Part shown: in pieces, positions 33,501-44,451 of the stretch
How positions within the stretch are numbered: position 1 is the stretch's first letter
Layout: each line of letters opens with the position of its first letter
Assembly: GCA_012656075.1 (NCBI GenBank)
Contig: JAAKBF010000377.1
Coordinates: 186,001 to 250,000 of the forward strand
Source of the DNA: Phytophthora hibernalis
Lineage: Eukaryota > Oomycota > Peronosporomycetes > Peronosporales > Peronosporaceae
Reading direction: 5' to 3'
Length of the DNA: 64,000 bases
Notes under the pieces: model-generated
What the model saw: the letters and a program-made list of their open reading frames with translations, nothing else
Told to the model about the DNA's origin: nothing
Databases searched by the model: none
Translations under genes and position numbers: made by a program

Positions 33501-33850
33501 AGCGGTCCTCCACCTCCTCGCTGCTGGCCACGTGGACGCTTCCGTCGACGTCCACGTCGGCTTCTACTCGTTCCCTGGCAGTAGCTGGCGGCATTTCCTC
33601 GACGAGGCTCTGAGACACTGGGACGAGTCCACCATGGGGCCGCCCGAGTCAAACGACCACAAAACTTGTCCGGACCAGGCGTTCACGGCATAGACGCGAC
33701 CGTCCAGACCCCAGCCATGACCACATCGGGGGACGGGCTCGCTGCGTACGAGTAGGCGGGCGTCTGGAGGGCGGAAGCCACCGCTTGGACTATTAGCAAC
33801 AGCAACACACTGACGAGCAGCAGTCTGGATGGACCATCACTCCTGCTCAT
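29628..33850 (-). pseudogene. PERK-like eIF2alpha kinase (ER stress sensor), frame-broken copy
   Basis: Type I membrane kinase of about 1,400 residues, starting at ATG 33850 with a signal peptide (LLLVSVLLLLIVQAVASA). The luminal part shows propeller-like strands (GLDGRVYAVNAW, PSYDGRLYHF, IVAFDPWTKEQLWEFQIP). A membrane segment follows at about 32330-32390 (VGAMLLGVATCGILLAWG), then an acidic linker and a kinase domain at about 31370-30060 with IGKGGFGQV, YAIKRV, RYYQAW, HRDLKPANIF, GDFGLSR and GTYLYASPEQ. A long insert between the kinase lobes is typical of the PEK/GCN2 group. Known members phosphorylate eIF2alpha when the ER is stressed. Frame changes lie near 33710, 33620, 33400, 32340, 31630 and 30175 (AAAA run). 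All catalytic residues are kept, so sequence error is a real alternative to a pseudogene. Confidence 0.78.
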
Positions 33851-34079
33851 GACGATAAACCACTAGAAACAGCGACAAACGGGCCCGCGGACGGACACGC
33901 GGCGCGTCCTCCGCCGGCAAAAGGGACGAGACGAGGCCACGGACGCCGAAGGAGCGCGCGCTTGCGGGGCTCGCTCGGGAGGAGGAGGGAGGGCGACGAC
34001 CACTTAAATTGCCGCTTTGACGCGGGGCTCCTGCTGCTTTTAAGTGAATTGAACGGGAGAAGTCGTTACGGACAAGAGG
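33851..34079. promoter_or_regulatory. shared promoter region of two divergent genes
   Basis: The PERK-like gene starts leftwards at 33850 and the next gene rightwards at 34080, leaving 229 bases. The interval is GC-rich with no clear TATA box. A bidirectional promoter is inferred from the layout only. Confidence 0.4.
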
Positions 34080-34800
34080 ATGGACGAGGAGTGGCGCACG
34101 GCTGTGCAACAGCTGGCAGAATTGCGAATTTTGAATTCCGACGACGCGCGGACGCGGCCGGCGGTCATTCGCCTGTCTGTAGAGAGCTCGGCGCTGCTGG
34201 CACCTGGTGCCGGGCCGCTGAAATCAATACATGTAGGTCTACATGCACAGTATTTTACATTACATGTATTGGATAGGCCGTGGTGTTGAAGCCTGAAAGT
34301 CGAAAAATAGAGAAAATAAGCAAGCATTATACTGCGTAACATGGGCGAACATTTGTACAACATTATACAATGTTGCATAAAAGAGAACGTTTGTGGACCA
34401 CACTTTTGTGGCTGGTCGTGAAATCAAACGCTGAGAGCAAAAGCCCGAGTCCACTGCTGAGTCGAGTGCATGTGTTTCAAGGTGCATACTCCACGGACAG
34501 TGAACGAGTGGCAAAGCAGGAGATTGTCGCCAGCATGTCTCTGCATTGCGAGCGCCTTATGCGCTTCTACAGAAAGTACAATGCACGATATCGATTATGT
34601 GCTGGAGCGCAGCGCTTCAAAGGACGCGAGGCGCAGCTGTTCTCGATGCTCGTGAAGAAGTACGGGCCTGAACCCGCAGAGAACGAGCAGTTTGACGGCG
34701 GTGGCGAAGAAGAACAAGAAGAAGAAATGGACGAAGAGTCGAACTTCAACCACCAACCACCCAGAGATGGTCGACGACGTTCCCTCGGTGCTGGCCAAGT
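34080..34800 (+). pseudogene. 5' part of a host gene split by gypsy C (KYGPE-motif protein)
   Basis: Starts at ATG 34080 (MDEEWRTAVQQLAELRIL). The frame runs into a palindromic repeat (34225-34280, built on TACATGTA), after which sense resumes near 34430. Two frames then share one motif region: RLMRFYRKYNA, a D-I-D-Y-V-L-E segment one base out of frame, then FKGREAQLFSMLVKKYGPEP and an acidic run. This FY-KYN ... GRE-LF-L-KKYGPEP block recurs in other oomycete proteins, but I cannot give it a named function. The gene continues across gypsy C at 41141. Whether the first 50 residues belong to the same gene is uncertain. Confidence 0.5.
34225..34285. repeat. short inverted repeat (TACATGTA arms)
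   Basis: AATACATGTAG (about 34227) faces TACATGTATT (about 34261) across roughly 25 bases. It interrupts the open frame of the gene starting at 34080. It may be the footprint of a small foldback element. Confidence 0.45.
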
Positions 34801-35359
34801 TGTCACAGTCATAAGCAGAGCTTTTGCTTTAGAGCTCAGTCTAGAACTGTGGTTTGGTAGCACTTGCGAGGAAGCAGGTGTCGAGTCGTTTATGACGACG
34901 GAGTTGACGTTGGTTGAGTTTCTGTAGCTGTATGTGTGTGTGTTGTACTTGAGCCACTGTGTGTGAACTCTGTCCCACTGATTGTATGTGTGAGGTTGCT
35001 GAGAGTCAACACACTGCTTGGCCAGAGCAGTACGGTAATAGATATGTTCTCTGTTCGGTTGATTCATGTATGAGAGCTCTTGAGTCGACGCGCCCAATCG
35101 GCACTTCAACTGTAAGTACCTCAATTTTTCTCGAGGCTACAGTAAAACTAAGTCACAATAAAATGCAAACATGGTATTGGCCATGCTGTTTCCATCCCGA
35201 CGAGCTCTGTCAAAGCTCATCTCTGTCTTCACTGACTACTCCTGTCTCTTGGCAGGCTGTTTCGGTCTTCATGCATTTGATTCAGTCCATTTCCGGCCTC
35301 ACGGGTTCGTCTTGGTGCTTGGTGCTTGGCACCTTCATCTTCAACATGAACCCGGCACA
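34801..35359 (-). repeat. gypsy C 3' LTR
   Basis: On the plus strand it runs from TGTCACAG to CCGGCACA. Nearly identical to 40605-41140 apart from a few substitutions and small indels (such as 17 extra bases near 34877 and a GTGCTTGG duplication near 35320), which implies a fairly recent insertion. Confidence 0.9.
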
Positions 35360-35368
35360 TGTCCTCCC

Positions 35369-37481
35369 TCAAGAGGAGGGTGTCGGCCTTGGTAGCCTTT
35401 TGCTGTTCTTGGTGCTGGTCTGGCGCTGGTGGTAGCGGGTATTCAGGTCTCGAATATACTCCAGTGTTTCCACAGGCTCCCAGGTCAGCTTTGACTGGCC
35501 GAGCCACTTCACGTGGTACTGCTTCTTCCCTTTCCTCCGGCGATAGCCAACAATGTCTTCCACTAGCTCACCCTCACTTCCATCGGGAAGCCTGACCCTG
35601 AAAATGTCTTGGTCAGTGCGATTACTAGCTACATACAGCTTCAGCAGATATGTATGAAAGACTGGGTGAAACTTCACACGAGTAGGCAATTGCAAACGGT
35701 AGTAGTCATGTCCGATTTGTTCCATCACGCTGTATGGGCCTTTCCATTTTGGTCCAAGTTTTTCTTTGTCGTTCCAGCGTGAAAATTGACTAAGTTGGTC
35801 AATGAAAGTAGTACTTGGTCACCTACGGCAAAGTTTTGTATTTGCCGGTTGTGATCGTAGTAACTACTCATGCGGTCGTAAGCTGCTTGAAGCTGCCGGC
35901 GAACACGAGCTAAATTGTCTTTTGCTGCCCCAAAAACGTTCCAAGTCGTGATTCGACGTTATCCTCCGACTGATTCACCTCGTTTGCTGTCCTTCGTGAT
36001 GATAGAGTCTCTGGCTGAAAGCCAATATCTACTTCAAAGGGTGACATTCCTATCGACCCTTGGTACCTTGAGATATATGCAAACTCGGCGAGAGAAAGGA
36101 ATGTATCCCAGTCATCACTATTGCTGTTGGTGAACGCTCGTAAGTAATTTTCAAGTGTCTGGTTTACGCGTTCGGTAACACCGTTTGCCTGCTGGCGGAA
36201 CGCGGTCATCAACTTCTGCCGCGTTCCGAGCATCGCACACATATTTGTCCAAAGTTCTGAAGTAAACTTGAATGTCGGTCTGAAAGGACCTCTTCATGGC
36301 GTCCGTGCAGCCCAAAATTCGATCTCGGTACATTTTAGCTGTCTCTAGCGTCGACACAATTGCAGTCGTTGGCAGGAAGTGTACACGCTTTGTTTGTTAG
36401 ACGATCAAAAACGACCATGATGGCATCGAACCCATCTCTGGTCTCAGGCAGCGCAACTATAAAATCTAATGCTAGATGCGTCCATCTTGCAGCAGGAATT
36501 TCGTGCGAGCGCAATAATCCTGGGAGTTGGTATTTCTGCACTTCTTTCTCTGACATACTTCACATGACCTGACGTAAGCATGAACTGATCGCTCCATGTG
36601 GCGCCAATAGTATTCCTTCTCAACGAGGGGAGGGTTCTTTCTACTCCTGGATGTCCATAGCATTTGGCGTCATGAAATTCATACAACAGAGCATCAAAAA
36701 TCTCAGCAATGTTCGGTAAGACTAGTCGAAGGTGTTCATCACTTGGCGCTTGGTAGAAAAGCTGTTTGTTCTCCATGATGTATCGCTCAAAATGTCGTAT
36801 TGATGGTTTATCTGGAGTTATGGTACACTCAGCTGTTGTACTAGACTCGCAGTGAACGAATCATCAGCGTATCGACCGATCGCTTCTTTCACGAGGCTGG
36901 CTAATCCATGATCAAAAAAATGTTCATGAACTTGTTTCGGGCTTGTAATCGCTGCAAGCGTATTAGTCTCACCCCCATGAAATCAGGGCGAGGGAAATGC
37001 CATTCGCCACCGTGTTAGTATCACCTTGTATGTAGCGGAAAGTGATGGGGTACTCGCTACGCTCATTGTACCAACGGGCAACTCGACGCGATATCGTTTT
37101 CTGAGTGAAAATCGTTTCAAGAGATCGATGATCCGTCTCAACCACGAAAGGTTTGTCCAGAAGATACACTCGCCACAGTCGAAGACCAAAAAGAATCGCC
37201 AATAACTCTTTCTCTCGAATAGAGTAATTTTTCTCAGCGTCTTTATACTTTCTGCCACCAAAAGCTATCGGTCTTTCCACGACTTCATCACCCCTGACCT
37301 CCTCTTGAAAAAGGACACCTTCGACTGCGTGGTCACTGGCATCCATCCGTAGTCCAAAAGGTTTGCTAAAGTCTGGTACAGCCAATACAGGCGGCGCAGC
37401 AATCTTTGCCTTCAGCGACAAGAAGTGCGAGCGCTGCTCGTCAGTCCATTGGATCGACTTTTTAGCTGACCGTTTCAACAT
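35369..37481 (-). pseudogene. gypsy C RNase H, integrase and chromodomain
   Basis: From right to left: RNase H (37481-36969) with LRMDASDHAVEG, REKELLAILFGL and VETDHRSLE; the zinc-binding region with YGHPGVERT and a CEVCQRKKC pair (36700-36540, two frames); the integrase core with LDFIVALPETRDG and the Glu region NGVTERVNQTLENYL (36530-36150); and the C-terminal part with VKFHPVFHTYLL and a chromodomain (35600-35440) with QYHVKWLGQSKLTWEPVETLE. Frame changes near 36960, 36330 and 35730 and a missing stretch around 36800-36960 disable it. Confidence 0.85.
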
Positions 37482-37532
37482 GTCGAACAGTGGTCCGGCG
37501 TCGGATGCGAAGTCGCGGCAAAATCGCTGAAT

Positions 37533-39059
37533 CTATACCGCTGTACTTAGAAACGACTGCAGTTCGCTTCGAGTACATGGCAGTGGCCAATCTTGCAGCA
37601 CCTTTACTTTCTTGGGATCACCATCACGCCCTACATAATCTCCCAAACACGAAATCTCATCAACACAGAAGACGCATTTGCTCAGTTTCACGTAAAAGCT
37701 GTGATCTTCAAGTCTTGTTAGCACTCGATCAAGCGCTTCCAAATGTGCGTCCAGTGATTTAGACTTGGAATAGACGTAGAATCATCGAATAAGCACTGGC
37801 AAATTTCACTCAGGTCTGCCACAATGCGTCGAATGCCTTCGTTAAATGTACCAGGAGCGTTAGATAGTCCCATCAGAAGGACGAGATACTCGTACGAGCC
37901 ATCTGGCGTTTGGAAATCAGTGTAAGGTATATCACAGTCACGCATTCGAAACTGATAGTACCCACGCAACAAATCCATGCACGAATACCAATTTCCCTTG
38001 CATTTTTTCAATGATGACATCTTACCTTGGCATCGGAAGTGTTCTCCGAATTGTGTGCGAATTCATGGCGCAGTAATCGTGCACTATCCGCCATCCGACT
38101 GTTTTTTCACGCAGAATGTTGGTGCCCCGTGCGGTGATGCCGAGGGTCGAATTAATCCAGCGCTCTGCATTTCGCGGGCCCAAACCATAATCACCTTCTC
38201 TTGGGCTGGTGATTGTCGCCATTTTCGACGAAATATTGCCTCCTGGGTGTCAATTTCCAGTGCATGTTCGCCATGCTCACGTGATGGAAGGCCTGCAGGG
38301 AGTTTTTGTTTGAATAGGGCCTGGTGCTTCAAAAGCACAGGGGAAACAGGATGATCATCGAATGTATGAATGCAAACAGGATCTGCAACATCTCCACCAC
38401 TCTCTTTTTCCGTTTTCGGTCGGATCACAAAGATGCGCTCAATATTTTAGGGTTTCTTCAGTATGCGTCGAAAAGGTTTCGACGTGATGAATTTTGTAGT
38501 TCCTGTAGTCGCTAAATAGTAGCCGTGCTTGAAGTAGTCAAATAACCCATCCTTCTTCATCCTAGGTGAAACAGGATGCCGCTTACCTCCTACTTGCACA
38601 GCAGAGAGCTCAGGTCTATGCAGGGTCTTCACTTTCTGTGATTGTTTTTCTTTTGATCGATGGAACTTCACTCTCCTGCTTGATGTCGTGTACGATACGT
38701 GGGCTCACTCTTTTCTTGGCCGAATCAATATCAGGATTGACAGTCTTCAGCCATGGCATACCAAGCAAAAGATCTTGCTCCTCGGGTACCTCAATAACGA
38801 GGAAGTCGTTCGTGTACGGTGCGAAGTCCTCCATATACATAGTGAGAGTAATCGTCTTAATCGGCACAGTCATCGTCTGCTTGGCAGCTAACGTTATATC
38901 CATGGATTCATTGTGATCCTCAACTTTATCCCATAGCCCGTTAGCTGAGCAAAACTGTGGGCTGACACCGTCCATCGTTGCTCCACTGTCGATGAAATTA
39001 GAGTTTACAATGCAAATGTCATTTGCAGAACATTGCACCGTACTCTGTGTATGCAACAA
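37533..39059 (-). pseudogene. gypsy C protease and reverse transcriptase
   Basis: The protease (39059-38616) has the catalytic NFIDSGATMDGVS and DLLLGMPWL. The reverse transcriptase begins near 38428 (SAGLIRPSASPHGAPTFCVKK), passes GWRIVHDYCAMN and reaches the palm with DLLRGYYQFRMR. The catalytic box reads CLFDDSTSI at about 37770, so the usual Tyr before x-D-D is replaced while both Asp remain. Stops at 38614, 38022 and 37718 and frame changes break it. Confidence 0.82.
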
Positions 39060-39215
39060 ACAAAACAGTTCCTGGCTTGAGCTCCGTTTCTTTCAGTTTC
39101 TTGATTTTCTCCATGATCATACAAATTCACGTCACGAAATTTACATGCAACATCAAACACGGGGTCAACTGCTCGTCCTCATACCCACTAGAGCGCTCGG
39201 CCTCCAATGGACGGG

Positions 39216-40592
39216 CTAGTTTGACTGACCAGATGTGGTGGGTGGGCGTATTTGCTCATCATCACCGAAATCTAGCGCGTTCAAGAGGACGTAGATCTTG
39301 TCATGCATTTGCCGCTTTTTCTGCAAGTTTTGTGACTTCTTTTCTGGATGTAGCACCCAGCAGTCTTCCTCCTTGTGAAAACGACGCCTGCAATGCGGGC
39401 AAAGAGTTCCCGGTTTCGTTGTCGTTCGCGATGCATTGTTTCCGGCGAAATTGTTGCGGCTGTCAGCTTTTCCGTTGCCTCGCTTTTGGTTTCCGCTATT
39501 CGGCTTACTGATGGAGAAGGTGTTTTGGTTGGCTGTAGAAGGGGTTTCCTGCAGTTCCCACTCGAGAAATCCTTCTTGCACAGCTGCTGTAAGTGTTGTT
39601 GGTTGCTTGCGTTGAATAGCCAGTCGCACTTTAACATTGGTCAGCCCATTCACAAACACGTTAACTGCAGTCAATTCGTCAAGCTCCACAACTCGCTGCA
39701 ACTCACGGAACTAATTCACATAGCCGTGGTAGCCTCCAGTCGGTTTCATTCTCAGCAACTGGTTTGAACTTTAGCTTCGAAATTTGGCTCTCGAAATTCC
39801 CGGATCATCTCCTTTTCATAACACGCCACAACTTGGTAGTCATGTCGTCAGTCATGTAGCGCTCGTACCAAACGAGGGCGTTCTTACGAACACACTGGTT
39901 CAACTCACGAGGAAGGAGGTGATCATGTTGTGTCAAATCGTATCCTTTCTGCTGGAAGTACCTTTCGAATTGAACGAGAAACGAGTTTAGCTTAATGCCA
40001 TCGATTAATCCATCGAACGTTGGCGGGCTTACGTCCATCTTGCTCAAGCGTGGTCCATCCACAGACGTCGAGGAAATGAAGGTCCTACCGGTATCGGGCG
40101 ACATCATGTTCACATCAGCCATCACTTGAGAATCACTTTGGTGAAGAGGTGCTTGTTCCTAGATGCTTGGGTAGTCGACGTGGTTTGACGAAGCTGCGCT
40201 TGATTGTGAGCTTGGACAGCCATCTGTTGAGCTCCTTCGGCAGATGCTTGGGTCTGATTCATTGTCGTTGACATATTTGTCATAGCTTGAACGAGATTTG
40301 CCAGGTGCCCTTTTATTTCAGTCATTTCTGCACCGATGCTGCTGCTGAGGTTCGTCAATTCAGCGGTAACTTCAACTCGTAAACTGTCTTGAGCAGCAGT
40401 GAAATCACGTCTCAAATCTGCAACTCCAGTCTCCAGCAGGTCGAGCCGTTCATTTGGCCCTGGTCGGCTGCGGTTCGTGGCGCTAGAAGCGCTATCATCG
40501 CGATGTCCGTTTTCCAACTCCAAGAGACGACGTCCTGGTGCTGTGTCACTGCGCAACACGCGTGGAGCCGTGTTTCGAGTCGTCATTGCCAT
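39216..40592 (-). pseudogene. gypsy C gag with CCHC zinc knuckle
   Basis: Three pieces: 40592-40122, N-terminal with a coiled-coil-like TAELTNLSSSIGAEMTEIKG; 40125-39805, with PPTFDGLIDGIKLNSFLVQF, the usual start of the capsid-like domain; and 39701-39216, ending in CPHCRRRFHKEEDC. It would form the particle core. A TGA and a frame change separate the pieces. Confidence 0.8.
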
Positions 40593-40604
40593 GAAGCTTT
40601 ACAA

Positions 40605-41140
40605 TGTCACTGTAATAAGCAGAGCTTTTGCTTTAGAGCTCAGTCTAGAACTGTGGTTTGGTAGCACTTGCGAGGAATTATGACGACGGAGTTGACGTTG
40701 GTTGAGTTTCTGTAGCTGTATGTGTATGTGTTGTACTTGAGCTACTGTGTGTGACCTCTATCTCACTGATTGTATATGTGAGGTTGCTGAGAGTCAACAC
40801 ACTGCTTGGCCAGAGCAGTACGGTAATAGATATGTTCTCTGTTCGGTTGATTCATGTATGAGAGCTCTTGAGTCGACGCGCCCAATCGGCACTTCAACTG
40901 TAAGTACCTCAATTTTTCTCGAGGCTACAGTAAAACTAAGTCACAATAAAATGCAAACATGGTATTGGCCATGCTGTTTCCATCCCGACGAGCTCTGTCA
41001 AAGCTCATCTCTGTCTTCACTGACTACTCCTGTCTCTTGGCAGGCTGTTTCAGTCTTCATGCATTTGATTCCGTCCATTTCCAGCCTCACGGGTTCGTCT
41101 TGGTGCTTGGCACCTTCATCTTCAACATGAACCCGTCACA
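40605..41140 (-). repeat. gypsy C 5' LTR
   Basis: Partner of 34801-35359. It runs from TGTCACTG to CCGTCACA on the plus strand and is followed by the duplication CAAGT at 41141-41145. Confidence 0.9.
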
Positions 41141-41265
41141 CAAGTACAAGGGCAAGGAGTCCAAGCTTTTCGATCCACTGGTGAAGAAGTACGGACCGGA
41201 ACTTGGTGACTCTGACGACAACGAGGCAGAGGAGGATGAAGAACAGGAAGAAGACGGCTAGCCCA
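41141..41265 (+). pseudogene. 3' part of the host gene split by gypsy C
   Basis: Continues the gene broken at 34800. Removing gypsy C with one copy of CAAGT joins VDDVPSVLAK to YKGKESKLFDPL in one frame. This gives a second copy of the KGKE-LF-L-VKKYGPE motif and an acidic tail ending at a TAG at 41259-41261. The ancestral protein therefore carried two such motifs. Confidence 0.65.
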
Positions 41266-41271
41266 AGTTTA

Positions 41272-41726
41272 ACAGCGTGCTGTAGTGCCCATCGACATGT
41301 TCCCATCCGAGTACTGCGCGCACGGCCCCATGTTCAACGAGCGCAAGCTTTGGCTGGCCGAGCACTGCCCCGACCTCGTGCTCGCCAAGTACAACCCTAC
41401 GACGGTGGAGCTGTTGCCAGCAGTGCTGGAGGTGGAGCAGCAGATCGTCGACGGCGTGTAGGGTATCACGCTCGAAGTAGTGGGCAAAACCTCAAGAAGA
41501 AGAAGAACAAGATCGAGGATGCTGTCAAGCGGAAGGGGAACTGCTAGGTGATCATTTCCAAGAGTTTGCGCAAGGGCCGCAAGCGCCTCACTGTCGTCAC
41601 GGGTCTCGAGGACTTTGAGGGGTCCACATCAAGGACGCTAGCAGGAGCATGGGCAAGGAGTTCGCGTGCAGCTCGTCGCTGTCCAAGACAGACCAAGGCC
41701 TGCAGTAGATCCAGCTGCAGGACGAC
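41272..41726 (+). pseudogene. DENR-like translation factor pseudogene, 5' part
   Basis: Related to density-regulated protein, a SUI1-domain factor acting in reinitiation and recycling of 40S ribosomes. The N-terminal Cys-rich motif is recognisable (FPSEYCAHGPMFNERKLWL), as are a Lys-rich linker (NLKKKKNKIEDAVKRKG) and the SUI1 domain (VIISKSLRKGRKRLTVVTGL, then DASRSMGKEFACSSSLSKT). TAG codons occur near 41275-41310, 41459 and 41706, and frames shift near 41480 and 41620. Gypsy D has inserted at its 3' end. Removal leaves the reading IQLQDD continuing as IVVIIKPAK after 47596. It is clearly inactive. Confidence 0.75.
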
Positions 41727-41872
41727 TGACAACGTCACCCATCTCACCCATTCTCACCCTGTTGCGCATGGGTTCAACGGATTGATCGGCTCTCCAACTT
41801 CACCAAGTTCAAGGCGTCTTAAGGAAGCGCGCCCATGGGTTACATGTCAAAGGTAGCTAGCAAGAGGCAAGC
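41727..41872 (+). repeat. gypsy D 5' LTR (minimum extent)
   Basis: Shares about 146 bases with 47447-47591, starting TGACAACGTCACCC and differing at a handful of positions. The LTR could extend to a TTGTCA at about 41962. Confidence 0.75.
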
Positions 41873-42522
41873 AGGAGGAAACAGGACAGCGCTAGCAGCT
41901 ATCTCTCGATCTCATTCAGTTCTTTATTTGCTCACAAGACTCAAGCAGCGGGGATTGTCACGTTGAACCGGTTCAAACCAGCAAGCGATCAGGCCCACCC
42001 GTCGCGTCAAACCCGCCAAGATGTACGGCTCCAAGCGCAAGGATCACAAGGAGCTGTATTTGACGTGCTCCATCGTCGTACGTCATGCCGACAAAGAGAA
42101 AGGGATTGAAGAAGAGATCGTCACGAAGAAAATGCCCAAGTTCATTGATGGAGGACCCAAATACTTTCTCGAGTGGGTGTACCACTTCAAGCAGCTCGCA
42201 GTTACGAAGCACTGGAGCGCCGAAGATATGTTTCTGAACACGTCACTTCTGCTGGAAGGTGACCTGCGCGACGCGTTCGAGTTTGAAGCCAGCCCTGACG
42301 GAGATTAGCGGATGGAGGATGAATTCTGGCACACACTCTATGCTGCATCCAACGTGGTCTTACCTGTAGACTACAGTGAAAAGCTCCAGGAAGAGCTTTG
42401 GGAGTGACGAAGAGTCGAGGCGAGTCACTCGCCGAATACAGCAAGCGCTTCCGAGCGCTGGACCAAATGAAGAAAACACTGGCCGGACTGAGTGAGAACT
42501 CTGCCATCTGCGAGGATGCTGT

Positions 42523-44451
42523 ATTGTAGGATCACGCAGAAATTCTCACTACCAAATGGTATGAGTCCCACCAACAACACTCGCACCCCCTTGTCAGGTC
42601 AACGAGCGTTGGATCAAACCTGAAGACCAGGAACCATTGTGGCGAAGCTGCTTCACGAAAATTGCTGACGCGGTTGAAGCTTGCACCCGGTACGCCCGGA
42701 CTGCCGACTGTCGGAGGGGTACTCCGTTGATCTGGCGCGATCGAAACCTTGTAGTCACCTTGTGTACTCGACGGCTGGGCGGGTTACGCTCTTCCGGTGT
42801 TCGCGAAGACGTTCAGTGGTGAGGTTGGAGCTTGGGTGCTCCTTCCGGGGTCTGGGTGGGTGACGGCCACGCGGGTATTCTTCACGCGGTCGTCGGTGTG
42901 CTGCGATCGAGTCTTGGTTCAAGCCGATCGCGTGGGTGTATCCTTTTCTTGTGCTGTTGTAGCCCTTTCCGTTGCTCGCCGCCTCCTCTTGGCGGGATCT
43001 TGTCGTGAGATTGATGTGCAAGCGTACCCTGGCCAAGCTATCCAGGTGTATGTCGTGTTCTTGGTTGACGTGGCGAGTTCTTCTTCGGGTAGGCCAATGT
43101 ACCTCCTTCCCCGGTAGTCTAGAAAACACTTGCGTCTTGCAAGGCAAATCGGAATCTATTATACCAAAGTAAAGGTCCTAAAGATCTCTTTCTATCTCGC
43201 TCTCTTCCTATTCCTCTTGCGTGCTTCCCGTTTGCGCATCGTAGCTTGAACCTGATATTATGTACCAAGATCGCGGTACCGTAACGAATTGATCGCGCTA
43301 TTGTACCCACAATCCATATGTTCACCCGTACCGAAATGATTGCCCCAGATCAAGTATTGGAATGATTGCACCAGATCGCATATCCATAAGATGCGATCTG
43401 GAGGATTCACACGCAGGGGTATCGAAATGATTGCACCATACGGGTCAATCCGAATCGCCATCAAATGTCGGAAAGAGTGCGATAATCAGAATATTCAGAA
43501 TAATCAGAATGATTGCGCCGGCGGAATAATTACGCACGTCGTAATTATTGCGACTTGCAACACCCTTGAGACGTGCCGTGGGACGCCACGTGCCTTTCCC
43601 GTATTCCTTCTTCGTCCTTCGTCATAGTCATTCAGTCACACGTCAACGCGCCCAGTCTGCATTGCGTCTCCTTGAAGAACAACGATCCCGCTTCTCCACA
43701 CGATCCCTTACGCCGGGTTGGATGTGAACCCTCTGTACACCTAGGTTGTATTAGGCCAACCCAATAACCTGCACCACTAGCCACGAGCAGGGCTAGTATG
43801 CAATATTACGCTTTCGCGCGAACCCCCCATTCCCTCAGAAGGAAGGGTACCGGCTGTCAAGCCTAATACGGGTTTGCCGAGGTAAAACCTCGGCGAGTAG
43901 AAAAATATGTATGGAACACTCGGTTCCACTATTATATATGGCGAACGACGCTTCTCGTCGCTCCCAACTCTCGGCCACTCTAATCTCTTGGACTGACCAG
44001 CAACAAACTCTCGGATCAATGTACCTAGGGTTCGCTGACCAGCATCCCACAAGCCGAGCGTATCCAGACCCTAAGATTAGCTAGCTAGACTTACCGAAGA
44101 CGGACTTAACCCTTGGCGAGTTGGGGGGGAAGACTGCTGATTTTTATGTTGATCTATGGCTCTGAGAGCCTCTGTTGTCAATCCTATAGCTAGTCCTATA
44201 TCTAAATACAAATATCCAGTATGAACTGATCCCCGTATGTGATCCTGTACCCGGCTCTATAAGACCGAGGGTACGAAACTGAAATGGGTACAAACGAGGG
44301 TTCGTTCCATCGGCCGGGAGTTTATTATACCCGGCCGAGACCTCGGTCACTATCACTCCTATGTCACTACCGGGCGGGGAATGAGATAAGCCAATCGAGT
44401 GGCGTTATCGCGTTTCACCGAAAGGCACAACGTCGGTAATCAGGTGACTGA
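42523..44451 (+). repeat. 1.9-kb repeat inserted in gypsy D gag
   Basis: Flanked by GCTGT (42518-42522 and 44452-44456), consistent with a 5-base target duplication. Its left part (42537-43861) is shared with 11560-11826, which lacks a 1.06-kb interior. No gene was recognised inside. It may be a solo LTR or a non-autonomous element; typical TG...CA ends are not evident. Confidence 0.6.
43333..43519 (+). repeat. four GAATGATTGC direct repeats and a perfect hairpin
   Basis: GAAATGATTGC / GAATGATTGC occurs at about 43333, 43359, 43424 and 43506, mostly followed by (A/C)CC. A perfect 11-base stem CCAGATCGCAT / ATGCGATCTGG lies at 43371-43381 and 43391-43401. All are inside the 1.9-kb repeat. Confidence 0.65.

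Larger units (their letters stand above)
34801..41140 (-). mobile_element. Ty3/gypsy C, complete LTR retrotransposon
   Basis: A 6.3-kb minus-strand element flanked by a perfect duplication CAAGT (34796-34800 and 41141-41145). The LTRs are 34801-35359 and 40605-41140. The order is gag, CCHC knuckle, protease, reverse transcriptase, RNase H, integrase, chromodomain, which makes it a chromovirus. A purine tract (GAGGGAGGACA on the minus strand) abuts the 3' LTR. Coding parts are frame-broken. It interrupts a host gene. Confidence 0.92.

Noticed and set aside
41862..41967. 236-base LTR of gypsy D ending in TTGTCA as the only reading
   Set aside because: The partner copy at 47447 matches only to GGCAAGCA, so the longer form cannot be shown; kept as an alternative only.
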